The notes: a model not told the origin generated them from the letters alone. 41,888 nt of DNA from Kocuria atrinae C3-8 (GCF_000286355.1 NZ_AJXN01000008.1:1-41888), one strand, 5' to 3'; positions 1-8,347 are shown, numbered from the stretch's first letter. Program-made: numbers and translations.

Positions 1-40
1 AGGTGACCACCCGGCGTCGTCGTTTAACTTGCGGGGAAGA

Positions 41-901
41 CTAGGCCCAGCGGTTCACGGCTTTGCGTTCAACCACCCCGAGGATGGCGTCCGTAATCTT
101 GCCGATCACGGCCAACAGGATGATCGCCAGAAGCAGCCGATCCGTTCGACCATTGTTCTGCGAATCGGTCAGCAGGAAGCCCAAGCCCATGGAGCTGGCG
201 ATGAGCTCCGCGGCAACCAGGAACAGCCATGCCTGCGCGAGTGCCAATCGGAGACCCGAGAACACGGACGGGACCACCGCGGGCAGCTGAATGGTTGTCA
301 GCAACTTCAGCCCGGAGAGACCGAAAGCACGGCCGGCCTCCACCAGGTTCTTGTCCACGTGACGCAGCGCCATGTACACGGTGGTGAAGATGGGGAAGAA
401 CGCTCCGATGGCGATCAGGGTGACCTTGGAGTCCTCACCGATCTTCATCCAGAGGATCAACAGCGGAACCCAGGCCAGGCTGGGGACCGCGCGGAATGCA
501 CCGATGGTGGGAGTGAGCAGCGCATCGGCCCACTTGGACAAGCCCACGAGCGAGCCGAAAGTCAGACCCAGAACGGCACCGATCGCGAAGCCCAACAGCA
601 CGCGCTGCACGGAGATACCCACGTGGGTCCAGAGCTCACCGCGTTGGGCGAGATCGATTCCGGCCTCGACCACCGAACCCGGCGACGGGAGCTGAACGGG
701 GGAGAAGATTCCCAACACGCTGGTGGACAACCACCACAGCAGCAGCAGTACCAGAGGGACAACGGCCCCGAGTGCGGTGCGTATAGCCCCGACGCCGCGA
801 CGCAGGGGACCGGCGACGCGAGGCTGGAGAGCGGCGTCGTCGTTCGTGGAATCTGTATCGGCCGAATTCTTGGGTGCGGGAGTGTCTACTGAGGTGCTCA
901 T
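41..901 (-). CDS. ssuC: ABC transporter permease, sulfonate/nitrate/taurine type (SsuC-like)
   Basis: This 286-aa inner-membrane protein should form the translocation channel of an importer for an organosulfur-type substrate. After a polar N-terminus of about 40 residues it has roughly six hydrophobic segments (near 41-65, 100-121, 134-152, 159-178, 215-235 and 246-266). The binding-protein-dependent permease EAA loop, which docks on the ATPase, starts at E188-A-G and continues to about 207. Its ATG overlaps the TGA of the upstream binding-protein gene (ATGA, 898-901), so the two are translationally coupled in one operon with the ATPase. The family covers sulfonate, taurine, nitrate, thiamine-precursor and riboflavin importers; the sulfur assignment rests mainly on the SAM-riboswitch-like leader of the operon. 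The exact substrate is not readable from sequence. Confidence 0.85.
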   Translation of the reverse strand: MSTSVDTPAPKNSADTDSTNDDAALQPRVAGPLRRGVGAIRTALGAVVPLVLLLLWWLSTSVLGIFSPVQLPSPGSVVEAGIDLAQRGELWTHVGISVQRVLLGFAIGAVLGLTFGSLVGLSKWADALLTPTIGAFRAVPSLAWVPLLILWMKIGEDSKVTLIAIGAFFPIFTTVYMALRHVDKNLVEAGRAFGLSGLKLLTTIQLPAVVPSVFSGLRLALAQAWLFLVAAELIASSMGLGFLLTDSQNNGRTDRLLLAIILLAVIGKITDAILGVVERKAVNRWA

Positions 902-1968
902 GCGTCAGCCTTGATGGTCGAGGGATCGGCCTTCTCGATGAAGGAGGCGTCGATGATGGTGTCCAGGGCGTCGTCCACCTGGGACTGGTCGGAGACATCG
1001 CCTGATTCAACCAGGTACGGACCCACGCGGCGCAGAACCTCGAGCTGGGCATCACCCGGCACGGGATCGACGTCAAGGTTGGAACGCTCCGCGATGACCT
1101 TGCGGGCCACCGACTCGTCCAGGCCGGCGACCTCGGCCAGGATCTTGACGGTTTCGTCAACGTTGTCCGCAGCCCATTCGCGAGCGTGCTCGTAGGCATC
1201 GACCACGGTCTGAGCGATCTCCGGCTGCTCTTGAAGGAACGATTCCGTGGCATTGAGGAAGCCGTAGGTGTTGAACTCGAGGTTGCGGAAGAAGAGCTTG
1301 GCGCCCTTCTCTTCGGCGCCGGCCATGATCGGATCCAAACCGCTCCACGCATCCACGGAACCGTTCTCCATAGCGGAGCGGCCATCTGCGTGCTGCAAGT
1401 TCTGGACGGTGACTTCGCTGGGGTCCACGCCCGCGTCCTGCAAGGCCTGAAGTAGGAAGAAGTACGGGTCGGTGCCCTTGGTTGCGGCCACGGACTTGCC
1501 CTTGAGGTCTGCCACCTCGGTGATTTCTGAATCCGCGGGAACCACCAGCGCGGCCCACTCCGGGCGGCTGTAGAGCGAGACCACCTTGATCGGGGAGTTA
1601 TTGGCGCGCGCCAGCAGGGCCGCGGAACCGGCGGTCGAGCCCACATGGATCGCTTCCGCACGCAGGTTCTCGTTGGCCTTGTTGGAACCGGCCGACTGGA
1701 TCCAGTTCACGGTGACGTTCTGGTCCTTCAACGTCTCCTCGAGCCAGCCCTTCTCCTTGATGACCAGGCTCAACGGGTTGTACGTCGCAAAGTCGATGTT
1801 GAGGGTGAATGCCTCACCGTCGCCGCCGCCCTGGCTCGGGACGTTTTCGCCGCCAGAGCCTTCACCGGCGCAGGCGCTCAGGAAGCCGGAAAGCGATACG
1901 GCCCCCAGGCCCAGGGCACCAGCTCTCAGGACAGAGCGGCGAGACGGCGTGTTTTTGGACGGATTCAT
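898..1968 (-). CDS. ssuA: ABC transporter substrate-binding lipoprotein, sulfonate/taurine family (SsuA-like)
   Basis: This 356-aa extracytoplasmic solute receptor should deliver substrate to the permease encoded next to it. The N-terminus has a twin-arginine stretch (S9-R10-R11-S12-V-L), a hydrophobic segment and a lipobox ending at C33 (L-S-A-C), so a lipid-anchored, possibly Tat-exported protein is predicted. The mature part has the NMT1/OpuAC-like two-lobed fold typical of SsuA/TauA. Recognisable elements are a hinge region with V-G-S-T-A-G-S near residue 110, G-K-S-V-A-A-T-K-G-T near 160, and W-S-G-L-D-P near 210. A GGAGG ribosome site lies about 7 nt before the ATG. The upstream gene is the ATPase, about 105 nt away, and the permease follows with overlap. 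Related families also bind nitrate, thiamine precursors or riboflavin, so the ligand is inferred. Confidence 0.82.
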   Translation of the reverse strand: MNPSKNTPSRRSVLRAGALGLGAVSLSGFLSACAGEGSGGENVPSQGGGDGEAFTLNIDFATYNPLSLVIKEKGWLEETLKDQNVTVNWIQSAGSNKANENLRAEAIHVGSTAGSAALLARANNSPIKVVSLYSRPEWAALVVPADSEITEVADLKGKSVAATKGTDPYFFLLQALQDAGVDPSEVTVQNLQHADGRSAMENGSVDAWSGLDPIMAGAEEKGAKLFFRNLEFNTYGFLNATESFLQEQPEIAQTVVDAYEHAREWAADNVDETVKILAEVAGLDESVARKVIAERSNLDVDPVPGDAQLEVLRRVGPYLVESGDVSDQSQVDDALDTIIDASFIEKADPSTIKADA

Positions 1969-2072
1969 GGTGGGACCTCCAGGGGATCGTGAGCAGTGCG
2001 AGTAGGCCGGATGAGAGACTCGTGGCCCGAAATGTGGGTGTTCTATAGCCCGGAATGGGCTGGGTGATGCCG

Positions 2073-2955
2073 TTAGTGGCGGTGGGTGTCGACGCCCAGG
2101 CCAGCGAGCAGCGTCAGGCGCATTCGGCCCAGTTGTTCGTCGCTGCGGTTACGCGGGCGGTCGCCGGGCACCGTGAAGACATGCGCGATCGACGCCGCCG
2201 TCTCGCGCGGCTTGCGGCCCAGCACGACGATACGGTCGGCCAGCGGAAGTGCCTCGTCCACATCGTGGGTCACGAGCAGGACTGTGGTGGGGTGGGCTTC
2301 GTGGACCTGCAGGAGGAGATCCTGCATCTTCAAGCGGGTCAAGGCATCGAGTGCGCCGAAGGGCTCATCGAGGAGCAACACACCTGGGCGCCGGGCCAAC
2401 GCCCGAGCAAGGGAGGTGCGCTGCGCCATGCCGCCGGAAACCTCACGCGGGCGCAAATGAGCGAAGTCAGCGAGCTCCACCAATTCCAGCAGTCTCTCGA
2501 CGCGCTCCTGGGCCTCTGCTTTGGGAGTGCCCTGCGGCAAGCCGAGCTCCACGTTCTTGTGGATGTTCTGCCAGGGGAGGAGGCGCGGTTCTTGGAAGGC
2601 GACGGCGCAGCGATCGTCGATTCCGTTCACGGGCGTTCCGTCGATCAGAACGGTTCCCTGGGTGGGGGGCATCCAGTCCCGACGCCGCTCGCAGCAACGT
2701 GGACTTGCCGGAGCCACTGGGGCCGAGGATGGCCAGAACTTCACCGGGAACGACGTCCAGGGTGATGTCTTTCAACACAACATGGGGCTCGTTGCTGTTC
2801 TTACCCGGGAAAGCCCGGCAGACGTTGTCGAAGCGCACGGACAGCGCTTGTGAGGTGTTGTTCTGTGTGCGGTGGTTCCGCGGCTCCGTGATCGAATCAG
2901 AGGCGGCTTCATCCGCTTCTTCCGCGCGAACGGACGTGCTGGCATCAAGAGACAT
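2073..2955 (-). CDS. ssuB: ABC transporter ATP-binding protein, sulfonate type (SsuB-like), frameshifted
   Basis: This is the cytoplasmic ATPase that powers the importer. The first frame (2955 to about 2665) carries Walker [10 protein letters not shown]. The second frame (about 2665 to 2073) carries the Q-loop (F-Q-E-P), the signature V-S-G-G-M-A-Q-R, Walker B L-L-L-D-E-P and the H-loop (V-T-H-D). The frames join at a run of six G on the plus strand (2664-2669). Removing one base gives 293 aa with G-L-D-A-P-T-Q-G across the junction; adding two gives 294 aa. The ATG at 2955 has a GGAG ribosome site that overlaps the 3' strand of helix P1 of the riboswitch-like leader, so translation is probably controlled by ligand. 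It is the first gene of the ssuB-ssuA-ssuC operon. I think the frameshift is an artefact. Confidence 0.8.
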
Positions 2956-2965
2956 GGTGTAATCA

Positions 2966-3052
2966 CTCCATCGGTCCTGGCGGTAGCACCTTGCATAAAG
3001 CCGGTTGCTGCGGCGTCACAGATCCAGGTCTCTCGGCCGCTCGGGATGGTCG
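2966..3052 (-). promoter_or_regulatory. SAM riboswitch-like leader (SAM-I/SAM-IV superfamily core)
   Basis: Read on the minus strand, the 5' leader of ssuB has the S-box core. P1 pairs CCATC (3049-3045) with GATGG (2972-2968). P2 pairs GCGGC (3040-3036) with GCCGC (3014-3010) and encloses kink-turn-like GA dinucleotides. GCAACC lies at 3008-3003 and AAGGTGCTA at about 2992-2984. The P2 loop CCTGG (3028-3024) can form the expected pseudoknot with CCAGG (2980-2976). No P4 hairpin is seen between CCAGG and P1, so the subclass is open, and a missing base cannot be excluded here. The Shine-Dalgarno GGAG (2969-2966) shares two Gs with P1, which suggests that bound SAM hides the ribosome site and shuts off the sulfur importer. 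Identification is by motif only. Confidence 0.8.
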
Positions 3053-3162
3053 CTCAAAACTAACGCGGGAGTGTCGCGCGCGCCAAATTGCCCGAAATAT
3101 GACCGGTCATGGAGTGAATGAGTGGAGGCGATGGATTGCCTCGAATGTTGTTCGAAATGCGG

Positions 3163-3714
3163 TTATTTCACGGCCCGCAGGTTCGGAGTCTCTTCCTCAA
3201 CGTTGACCCCCTGGGAGTACGTGAGGTGCCCTCCCAGGAACCCGCCCACCGTCATCACGCCCAAGCCGGCCAACCCGAGCACTTTGCCAACGGTGTGGTG
3301 TCCGGTCATTCGAGCAATGAGGGATCCCGAGTAGGTCAGCACGGTCACGTCCATGGCCGCCGCGTGGATGAATCCGACGCGAGACGCGGCGCCCTTGGTG
3401 CTCTGCCAGTCATGTAGACCGGTTGCTGCCGTGGGAATCGCACTGAGCACCCCGGCACCCACCAGGATGGTCGAAGCGCCCGCCAGTTCTTCGCCACCCA
3501 GAACATCGAGGAGTGCGGACATGCTCCACGCGCCGATAGGAATGTCGGTGAGCATCGGATGCAGCGGATGACCCAGGAAGTCCCCGCTCAGTGCCTTCTT
3601 GACGAGTGGTTGTTCCGTGACCGGTCCAACGTTCGTCTTCAGGAAATCGATCACGGAGTCCAATGAGTGGGCTTCTTCGATCCGAGTTGTGACCTGCTGA
3701 AATGCCTTGTTCAC
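3163..3714 (-). CDS. DUF2231 family membrane protein
   Basis: This 183-aa integral membrane protein has unknown function. A soluble N-terminus of about 45 residues is followed by H-P-L-H-P-M-L-T-D-I-P, the conserved opening of DUF2231, and about four hydrophobic segments with several histidines (H-D-W near 103, I-H-A near 117, G-H-H near 138). Such proteins are often linked to redox or heme-like membrane functions, but that is not shown here. The GTG start at 3714 is supported by a strong AGGAGG six bases upstream. A candidate -10 box TAGAGT lies on the minus strand at 3806-3811, giving a leader of roughly 85 nt. It appears monocistronic and diverges from the YciI-type gene across a long non-coding gap. 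Confidence 0.8.
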   Translation of the reverse strand: MNKAFQQVTTRIEEAHSLDSVIDFLKTNVGPVTEQPLVKKALSGDFLGHPLHPMLTDIPIGAWSMSALLDVLGGEELAGASTILVGAGVLSAIPTAATGLHDWQSTKGAASRVGFIHAAAMDVTVLTYSGSLIARMTGHHTVGKVLGLAGLGVMTVGGFLGGHLTYSQGVNVEEETPNLRAVK

Positions 3715-3897
3715 CGGGTGCCTCCTGGGCAGTCTCTACTCTGCACCGCAGGGCCGAGTCGCCGGAAGGCGCGGTGCCTGGGGTCACTAAATCGGCCGTG
3801 ACCTTACTCTAAGCGTGCTGAGAAACGTTGGGTAGGGGCAAAAGGCCAGCCGTGCATGAGCGCACAGGATGCGGGGGACAGTACCTCTCGGAATTTC

Positions 3898-3963
3898 GTG
3901 TACCAGTGGAGGAAAAGAACGACCGCAGCGGGCCACACAGAGGAAACCTGTGCACTGGTACAC
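3898..3963. repeat. Inverted repeat with nested hairpin, possible structured RNA
   Basis: The 11-base arm GTGTACCAGTG (3898-3908) is perfectly complementary to CACTGGTACAC (3953-3963). The 44-nt interior contains a second stem, CACAG (3936-3940) with CTGTG (3948-3952), directly next to the outer right arm. This is more structure than expected by chance in a gene-free region. The strand and function are unknown. Confidence 0.5.
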
Positions 3964-4037
3964 CGATTCTGGAGAGCATCACCCTGCGTTCGCGAGTTCA
4001 CCCGGTCATCGCAAGCTATCGGTACGCAATCCCACCG

Positions 4038-4057
4038 GGGCTCCGCTGAGGGAGCCC
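4038..4057. repeat. Short GC hairpin, possible weak terminator
   Basis: GGGCTCC (4038-4044) pairs with GGAGCCC (4051-4057) around a 6-nt loop, followed on the plus strand by TTCTC. It could end a plus-strand transcript covering the inverted repeat upstream, but the T-tract is poor. Confidence 0.35.
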
Positions 4058-4076
4058 TTCTCAGAATGTACTTTAC

Positions 4077-4090
4077 ATAATGTACATTAT
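4077..4090. promoter_or_regulatory. AT-rich 14-bp palindrome, candidate operator
   Basis: ATAATGTACATTAT is a perfect palindrome in an otherwise GC-rich sequence. The half site AATGTAC also occurs at 4065-4071, 14 bp from the copy at 4079-4085. It lies 135 bp upstream of the YciI-type gene. Dimeric regulators such as TetR, MarR or GntR types bind sites of this form; no regulator gene is adjacent. Confidence 0.4.
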
Positions 4091-4224
4091 CGGCCAAACG
4101 CAACGGTGCGCCGAAACCGCTTCCGACACCTCTATATACGTGCGTCTCCCGCGGTGGTTGAATCACTGATGGAAGCACTCGTTGCACACAGCGCGCGAGC
4201 ATCACACCCGCGAAAGGTTCACCC

Positions 4225-4587
4225 GTGGCCCAGTACATGATTTCCGTTTTCCACGAACCTGGCGTTCAGGACGCCGGCGCCGCCTATCAGGACGACGCCG
4301 CTCTGCAGGCCGCCTTCGCGGCCGTCGCCGAGTTCAACGCAGGACTTCAGGCAGCAGGACAATTCGTTTATGCCTGTGGACTCATGCCCCCCGAGACGGC
4401 TCACACTGTGAACGCGACGGGTACCACGCCGTCTGTTGAACCCGGACCGTTTTCCGTGTCGGCAGCATCCATCGGTGGATTCTGGATCGTCGAGGCACTG
4501 GATGAGACCGTGGCGCTTGATCTCGCCACCCGCGCATCTGCCGCTTGCGGTCAGAAGGTAGAAGTTCGGCCGTTGCAGGCGGGCTAA
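4225..4587 (+). CDS. YciI family protein (YCII-related/DGPF domain)
   Basis: This 120-aa single-domain protein has the ferredoxin-like YCII-related fold. It contains M-A-Q-Y at the start, a central G-L-M-P-P-E region, P-G-P-F near residue 74 in place of the usual D-G-P-F/Y motif, and the closing G-G-F-W-I-V-E strand followed by V-E-V-R-P-L-Q. In actinobacteria such proteins often sit beside ECF sigma factors; none is visible here. The biochemical role is unknown. The GTG start is supported by AAAGG about 8 nt upstream. It is monocistronic and converges on the uvrA-like gene, with a long hairpin between the two stops. The AT-rich palindrome upstream may control it. Confidence 0.8.
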   Translation: MAQYMISVFHEPGVQDAGAAYQDDAALQAAFAAVAEFNAGLQAAGQFVYACGLMPPETAHTVNATGTTPSVEPGPFSVSAASIGGFWIVEALDETVALDLATRASAACGQKVEVRPLQAG

Positions 4588-4611
4588 TCCCCCGTTAACT
4601 CATCAGACATA

Positions 4612-4660
4612 ACGTTTGCCCAAGTCACGCGGCATTTGACGCGCTGACTAGGGCAAACGT
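4612..4660. terminator. Long imperfect hairpin between convergent genes
   Basis: ACGTTTGCCC (4612-4621) pairs with GGGCAAACGT (4651-4660). Inside, AGTCACGCG nearly pairs with CGCGCTGACT, with one bulged C. It lies between the stops of the YciI gene and the UvrA-like gene, so a bidirectional terminator is likely, although there is no long T-tract. Confidence 0.55.
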
Positions 4661-4680
4661 CGTCGTTCTCGTGCGCCTGT

Positions 4681-7051
4681 TCAGGCGCCCACGTACTCCG
4701 CAAGGTGCTGGCCCGTGAGTGTGGATTTCTGAGCAACGAGATCTGCGGGCGTGCCCTCGAAAACTATCCGCCCGCCGTCGTGACCTGCACCGGGACCCAA
4801 ATCGATGATCCAATCCGCATGTGCCATCACGGCCTGGTGATGCTCGACCACGATCACGGACTTGCCAGAGTCGACCAGGCGATCCAGCATGCCGAGGAGG
4901 CGTTCAACATCGGCCAAGTGGAGGCCCGTGGTGGGCTCGTCCAGGATGTAGATGCCGCCCTTCTCCCCCATGCGCGTAGCCAACTTGAGTCGTTGGCGTT
5001 CACCTCCGGACAGTGTGGTCAGCGGTTGGCCGACCTTGACGTAGCCCAGGCCGACATCAGCGAGGCGCTCAAGAATCTTGAGGGCGGCTGGGGTGCGCGC
5101 GTCACCGTCGGCGAAGTATTCGAGCGCTTCGGACACGGACATCGAAAACACGTCGCTGATGTTCTTACCGTCCACCTCGAATTCGAGAACAGCCGGCTGG
5201 AAGCGTTTGCCTTCACAGTCGTCACACGTGGAGGTGACACCCTCCATCATGCCCAGGTCCGTGTAGATCACGCCGGCGCCCTTACACGTGGGGCACGCGC
5301 CCTCGGAGTTGGGGCTGAACAGTGCGGGCTTTTCCCCGTTGACCTTGGCAAACGTCTTGCGAATGGAGTCGAGCAAACCCGTGTAGGTGGCAGGGTTGCT
5401 GCGTCGCGAGCCGCGGATCGCGCTTTGGTCGATCGAGACAATGTCCTGGTTGTCCGGCAAGGACCCGTGTACCAGTGAACTCTTGCCCGAACCGGCCACG
5501 CCCGTGATCACGGTCAACACGCCCAGAGGGATGTCCACGTCCACGTTGTCCAAGTTGTGCGAGGTCGCCCCGCGGATCTCGAGCTGACCCGTGGGTTTAC
5601 GGAAGGAGTCCTTCAGCGCGATCTGGTCGTCCAAGTGACGGCCGGTATTGGTGTCACTCCCCCGCAGCTCGTCCACGGTGCCTTCGAAACAAATGGTGCC
5701 GCCATCGGTGCCTGCGCCCGGGCCGAGGTCCACCACGTGATCCGCAATCGCGATGGTTTCCGGCTTGTGCTCTACAACCAGAACCGTGTTGCCCTTGTCT
5801 CGCAGCTCCAACAACAGCTCGTTCATCTGGCGGATGTCATGCGGGTGCAGGCCGATAGTCGGCTCATCGAACACATAGGTGACATCGGTCAGCGGCGACC
5901 CTAAGTGACGGATCATCTTGGCGCGCTGTGACTCACCGCCCGACAGCGTGCTGGTGGGACGATCCAGGGACAAGTAGCCCAGGCCGATCCGCACAAAGGA
6001 ATCAAGTGTTGCGGTCAAGCCGTCCAACAGGGGCTTCATGGACGGGTAATCCAGGCTTCGAACCCACTGAGCCAGATCGGTGATCTGCATGGCGCACGCA
6101 TCGGCAATGCTCACGCCGTCGATCTTTGCGTTGCGCGCACCCGCCGCCAGGCGCGTCCCGTCGCATTCCGGGCAGGCTTTGAAGGTGACGGCGCGATCCA
6201 CGAACTCACGGACGTGGGACTGCATGGCCTCGCGGTCCTTGTTCAACATGGACTTCTGGATCCGCGGGATCAAACCCTCGAAGGTCATGTTGATGCCCTC
6301 GACCTTGACCTTCACCGGCTCCATGTAAAGGAAATCCTGGAGCTGTTTGTCCGTGAAGTCTTTGATGGGTTTGTCCCCGGGGAAGAACTCGAGCCCGCCG
6401 TACAAACGGACGTTCCAGCCACCCTTGTTGTAGCCGGGAACAGTGATGGCGCCGTCCTTGATGGACAAGTTCTCGTCATAGAGCTCTGTGAGATCCAGGT
6501 CCGAGACCTTGCCCATACCTTCGCAGCGCGGGCACATGCCGCCGGTGATGGAGAAGGTCTTCTTCTCCTTCTTCTGGTTGCCACGCTCCACCGTGATCGC
6601 TCCGGCGCCGCTGACCGACGGGATATTGAAGGCGAAAGCTTGGGCCCGCCAATGTGTGGTTCGGCCAGACGGGAGAAGACGATGCGGAGCATCGCGTTCA
6701 CATCCGTTGCGGTCCCCACCGTGGATCGCGGGTTGGCGCCCATCGGTTCTTGGTCAACCATGATGGCGGTGGTGATGCCCTCCAGCATGTCGACCTCTGG
6801 CCGGCCAACGGTGGGCATCATGCCTTGCAAGAAGGCGCTGTAGGTTTCGTTGATCAACCGCTGCGACTCCGCGGCCACGGTGCCGAATACCAAGGAGCTC
6901 TTGCCCGAGCCGGAGACGCCCGTGAAAACGGTGAGTCGGCGCTTGGGAATATCCAGACTCACGTCCCGAAGGTTGTTTTCGCGGGCGCCCGCACTCGAAT
7001 CAGATCGTGGGTGTCGGCCGCGTGTTCGCGGGCCGCATCGGTTGTGCTCAC
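4681..7051 (-). CDS. UvrA-like excinuclease-type ABC ATPase, short form, two frameshifts
   Basis: This is a DNA-damage-recognition-type twin ABC ATPase of 790 aa once two missing bases are restored. The GTG start at 7051 has GGAG six bases upstream. The first break is in the run at 6988-6990, restoring R-V-R-G-A-R-E-N-N-L; the second is at 6642-6644, restoring H-I-G-G-P-Q-A-F-A-F. Features are Walker A G-V-S-G-S-G-K-S-S, zinc-binding pairs (C-P-R-C, C-P-E-C, C-P-T-C, C-D-D-C), two signatures (L-S-G-G-E-S-Q-R and L-S-G-G-E-R-Q-R) and two Walker B boxes (F-D-E-P-T and L-D-E-P-T). Canonical UvrA is about 940-1000 aa, so this is the shorter UvrA2/DrrC-like class, which probably lacks the UvrB-binding insertion. 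Members are linked to tolerance of DNA-binding drugs in some hosts; a role here is inferred. It is monocistronic. Confidence 0.82.
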
Positions 7052-7119
7052 CGTGTCTCCAGTGGTTGAAGAAATGCCGTCCAGATTACGACGGCGCACG
7101 GCAGTTTATCGCGCACGCG

Positions 7120-7635
7120 TCACTTGAACACACCCACGGTTGAGGTCGCCAAAGCCGGCGATGTGCAAGCAGTGCTCTCGTCGTACACCTGGCGCTCGTG
7201 AGCCGCACCCGGCAACTTCATGTTGATCAGATGGGTGTCCACCACGACTCCGCAATCAGCAGAGTCGAAGAGCTCGGGGCGGGTGACGCGGAGTTCAGCG
7301 GTCGCACTCTGGCCGGGCTCCAGGTAAACGGTCTCCCCCAGCTCGGCCGTTTTTTCAACGGGTGCCCCGGCCAGGGAGACTCCCCCATCGTGAATGGTTG
7401 CACGCTGAACGTCCGGGTGGCCGCTCACTTGGCACTCCTGATCACTCATATTGGTGACCGTCAAAGCCTCCGTGTATGCGCCGGTGCCTGCGCCACCCTC
7501 CACGGGATTCACCGTGACGCTCACGTTGTCGCAAGCACCCACGGCGGGAGCAGCTTGCGCGGGTGCCATCACTGAGAACGACAGACCCAGTCCGACGATT
7601 GCTGCGGTTCCGGTCAACTTGCTGATGCGTTGCAT
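7120..7635 (-). CDS. Secreted DUF4232 domain protein
   Basis: This 171-aa exported protein has a Sec signal peptide (short basic start, hydrophobic core, A-Q-A-A-P cleavage region near residues 27-30). The mature part is a small beta-sandwich with four cysteines (near C35, C68, C128 and C157) that could form two disulfides, as is usual for DUF4232. There is no lipobox, so release to the medium or wall is expected. The function is unknown. The ATG has a strong AGGAGG site, but this lies inside a 7-bp self-complementary stem (7637-7654). The gene is divergent from the DUF3054 gene and stands alone between it and the UvrA-like gene. Confidence 0.75.
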   Translation of the reverse strand: MQRISKLTGTAAIVGLGLSFSVMAPAQAAPAVGACDNVSVTVNPVEGGAGTGAYTEALTVTNMSDQECQVSGHPDVQRATIHDGGVSLAGAPVEKTAELGETVYLEPGQSATAELRVTRPELFDSADCGVVVDTHLINMKLPGAAHERQVYDESTACTSPALATSTVGVFK

Positions 7636-7636
7636 G

Positions 7637-7654
7637 ACGACCTCCTGAGGTCGT
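7637..7654 (-). promoter_or_regulatory. Hairpin containing the Shine-Dalgarno of the DUF4232 gene
   Basis: On the minus strand ACGACCT-CAGG-AGGTCGT forms a perfect 7-bp stem with a 4-nt loop, and the AGGAGG ribosome site spans loop and 3' arm, one base before the ATG side (start at 7635). Folding would mask the site. A near-identical arrangement precedes the gene starting at 15000. Confidence 0.5.
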
Positions 7655-7870
7655 GGGCCCCGGTGACGTTCACCGGGTTGTCAGCCCTCCGGACTTCAGT
7701 GCTTATCCGGTCATTCCAGGCTGGGGGCGGTCGTCGGGTTTGCACAAGCGAATCCGGATATCTTAATGGGCTTGTGATGCTGTGACGCCTTGATTCCGGG
7801 GTGTTCTTTCAAGAGATTGTTCAGGGTTTTACAATAACTTTCACGTCAATGTTTAAGGAATACGCGGGCC

Positions 7871-7876
7871 TAGAAT
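7871..7876 (+). promoter_or_regulatory. -10 box for leaderless DUF3054 mRNA
   Basis: TAGAAT is followed by exactly six bases and then the ATG at 7883, so transcription is predicted to begin at the start codon. No Shine-Dalgarno sequence is present upstream. A -35 box is not evident. Confidence 0.6.
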
Positions 7877-7882
7877 GGGGTC

Positions 7883-8317
7883 ATGTCCCGATCTGCATCG
7901 CCTTCCACGTCACCTTCTCCCACGTCCTCCGTGAGAACCTCTCCCCCGCACCCCGGTTCCACGAAATGGCCGTGGTTCCTGCTCGCGGATGTGGTCCTCG
8001 TGACGATCTTCGCCGCACTGGGCCGCAATGCCCATGAGCAGAGTCCTTGGGGCGCACTTGAGACCGCGTGGCCGTTCTTGGTCGGTGCGCTTGTTGGCTG
8101 GGCCATTATTCGTGCGCATCGGCGACCGGCAGCACTGTTTCCCACGGGTGTGGTCGTGTGGTTGTCCGCGGAAGTCATCGGTATGTTGCTGCGCATGGTC
8201 ACCGGGCAAGGGACGGCGCTCGCCTTCGTCCTGGTCAGCTTGGGCGTGCTGGGGTTGTTCCTCCTGGGATACCGATTGATCGTGCTCCTGAGCAGCCGGG
8301 TCCGACGCACTCGCTAG
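7883..8317 (+). CDS. DUF3054 family membrane protein
   Basis: This 144-aa membrane protein has a Ser/Pro/Thr-rich N-terminus of about 28 residues and then four hydrophobic segments (near 30-46, 60-78, 88-105 and 112-132). The family hallmarks are visible: A-A-L-G-R-N-A-H, T-A-W-P-F-L, V-V-V-W-L and G-M-L-L-R with G-Q-G-T-A. The function is unknown. The start is set by the TAGAAT box six bases upstream, which predicts a leaderless transcript. The Lrp-type gene follows 30 nt downstream with its own AAAGGA site and may be co-transcribed. Confidence 0.78.
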   Translation: MSRSASPSTSPSPTSSVRTSPPHPGSTKWPWFLLADVVLVTIFAALGRNAHEQSPWGALETAWPFLVGALVGWAIIRAHRRPAALFPTGVVVWLSAEVIGMLLRMVTGQGTALAFVLVSLGVLGLFLLGYRLIVLLSSRVRRTR

Positions 8318-8347
8318 GCTGAAGGTAGACGTCGAGAAAGGATTCAC

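Larger units (their letters stand above)
3715..4224. other. 510-bp non-coding region between divergent genes
   Basis: No credible gene is seen. Open frames here (for example 3804-4238 on minus) have unnatural composition and resemble no family I know. The gap holds the ribosome site and promoter of the DUF2231 gene, an 11-bp inverted repeat (3898-3963), a short hairpin (4038-4057), an AT-rich palindrome (4077-4090), a TATATA-like element near 4132-4137 and the AAAGG ribosome site of the YciI gene at about 4213-4217. Confidence 0.6.

Noticed and set aside
1-40. Half palindrome CGGCGTCGTCGTTT at the window edge as a terminator of ssuC
   Set aside because: The other arm lies outside the window, so pairing cannot be shown.
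636-1661. Long minus-strand frame overlapping the ssuA and ssuC genes
   Set aside because: It is Arg/Pro/Ser-rich shadow coding of the real genes, which have clear family motifs in the other frame.
3804-4238. 144-codon open frame on minus in the large gap, and overlapping plus-strand frames
   Set aside because: The composition does not look like a protein from this genome, there is no ribosome site, and it covers the hairpins, the palindrome and the start of the YciI gene.
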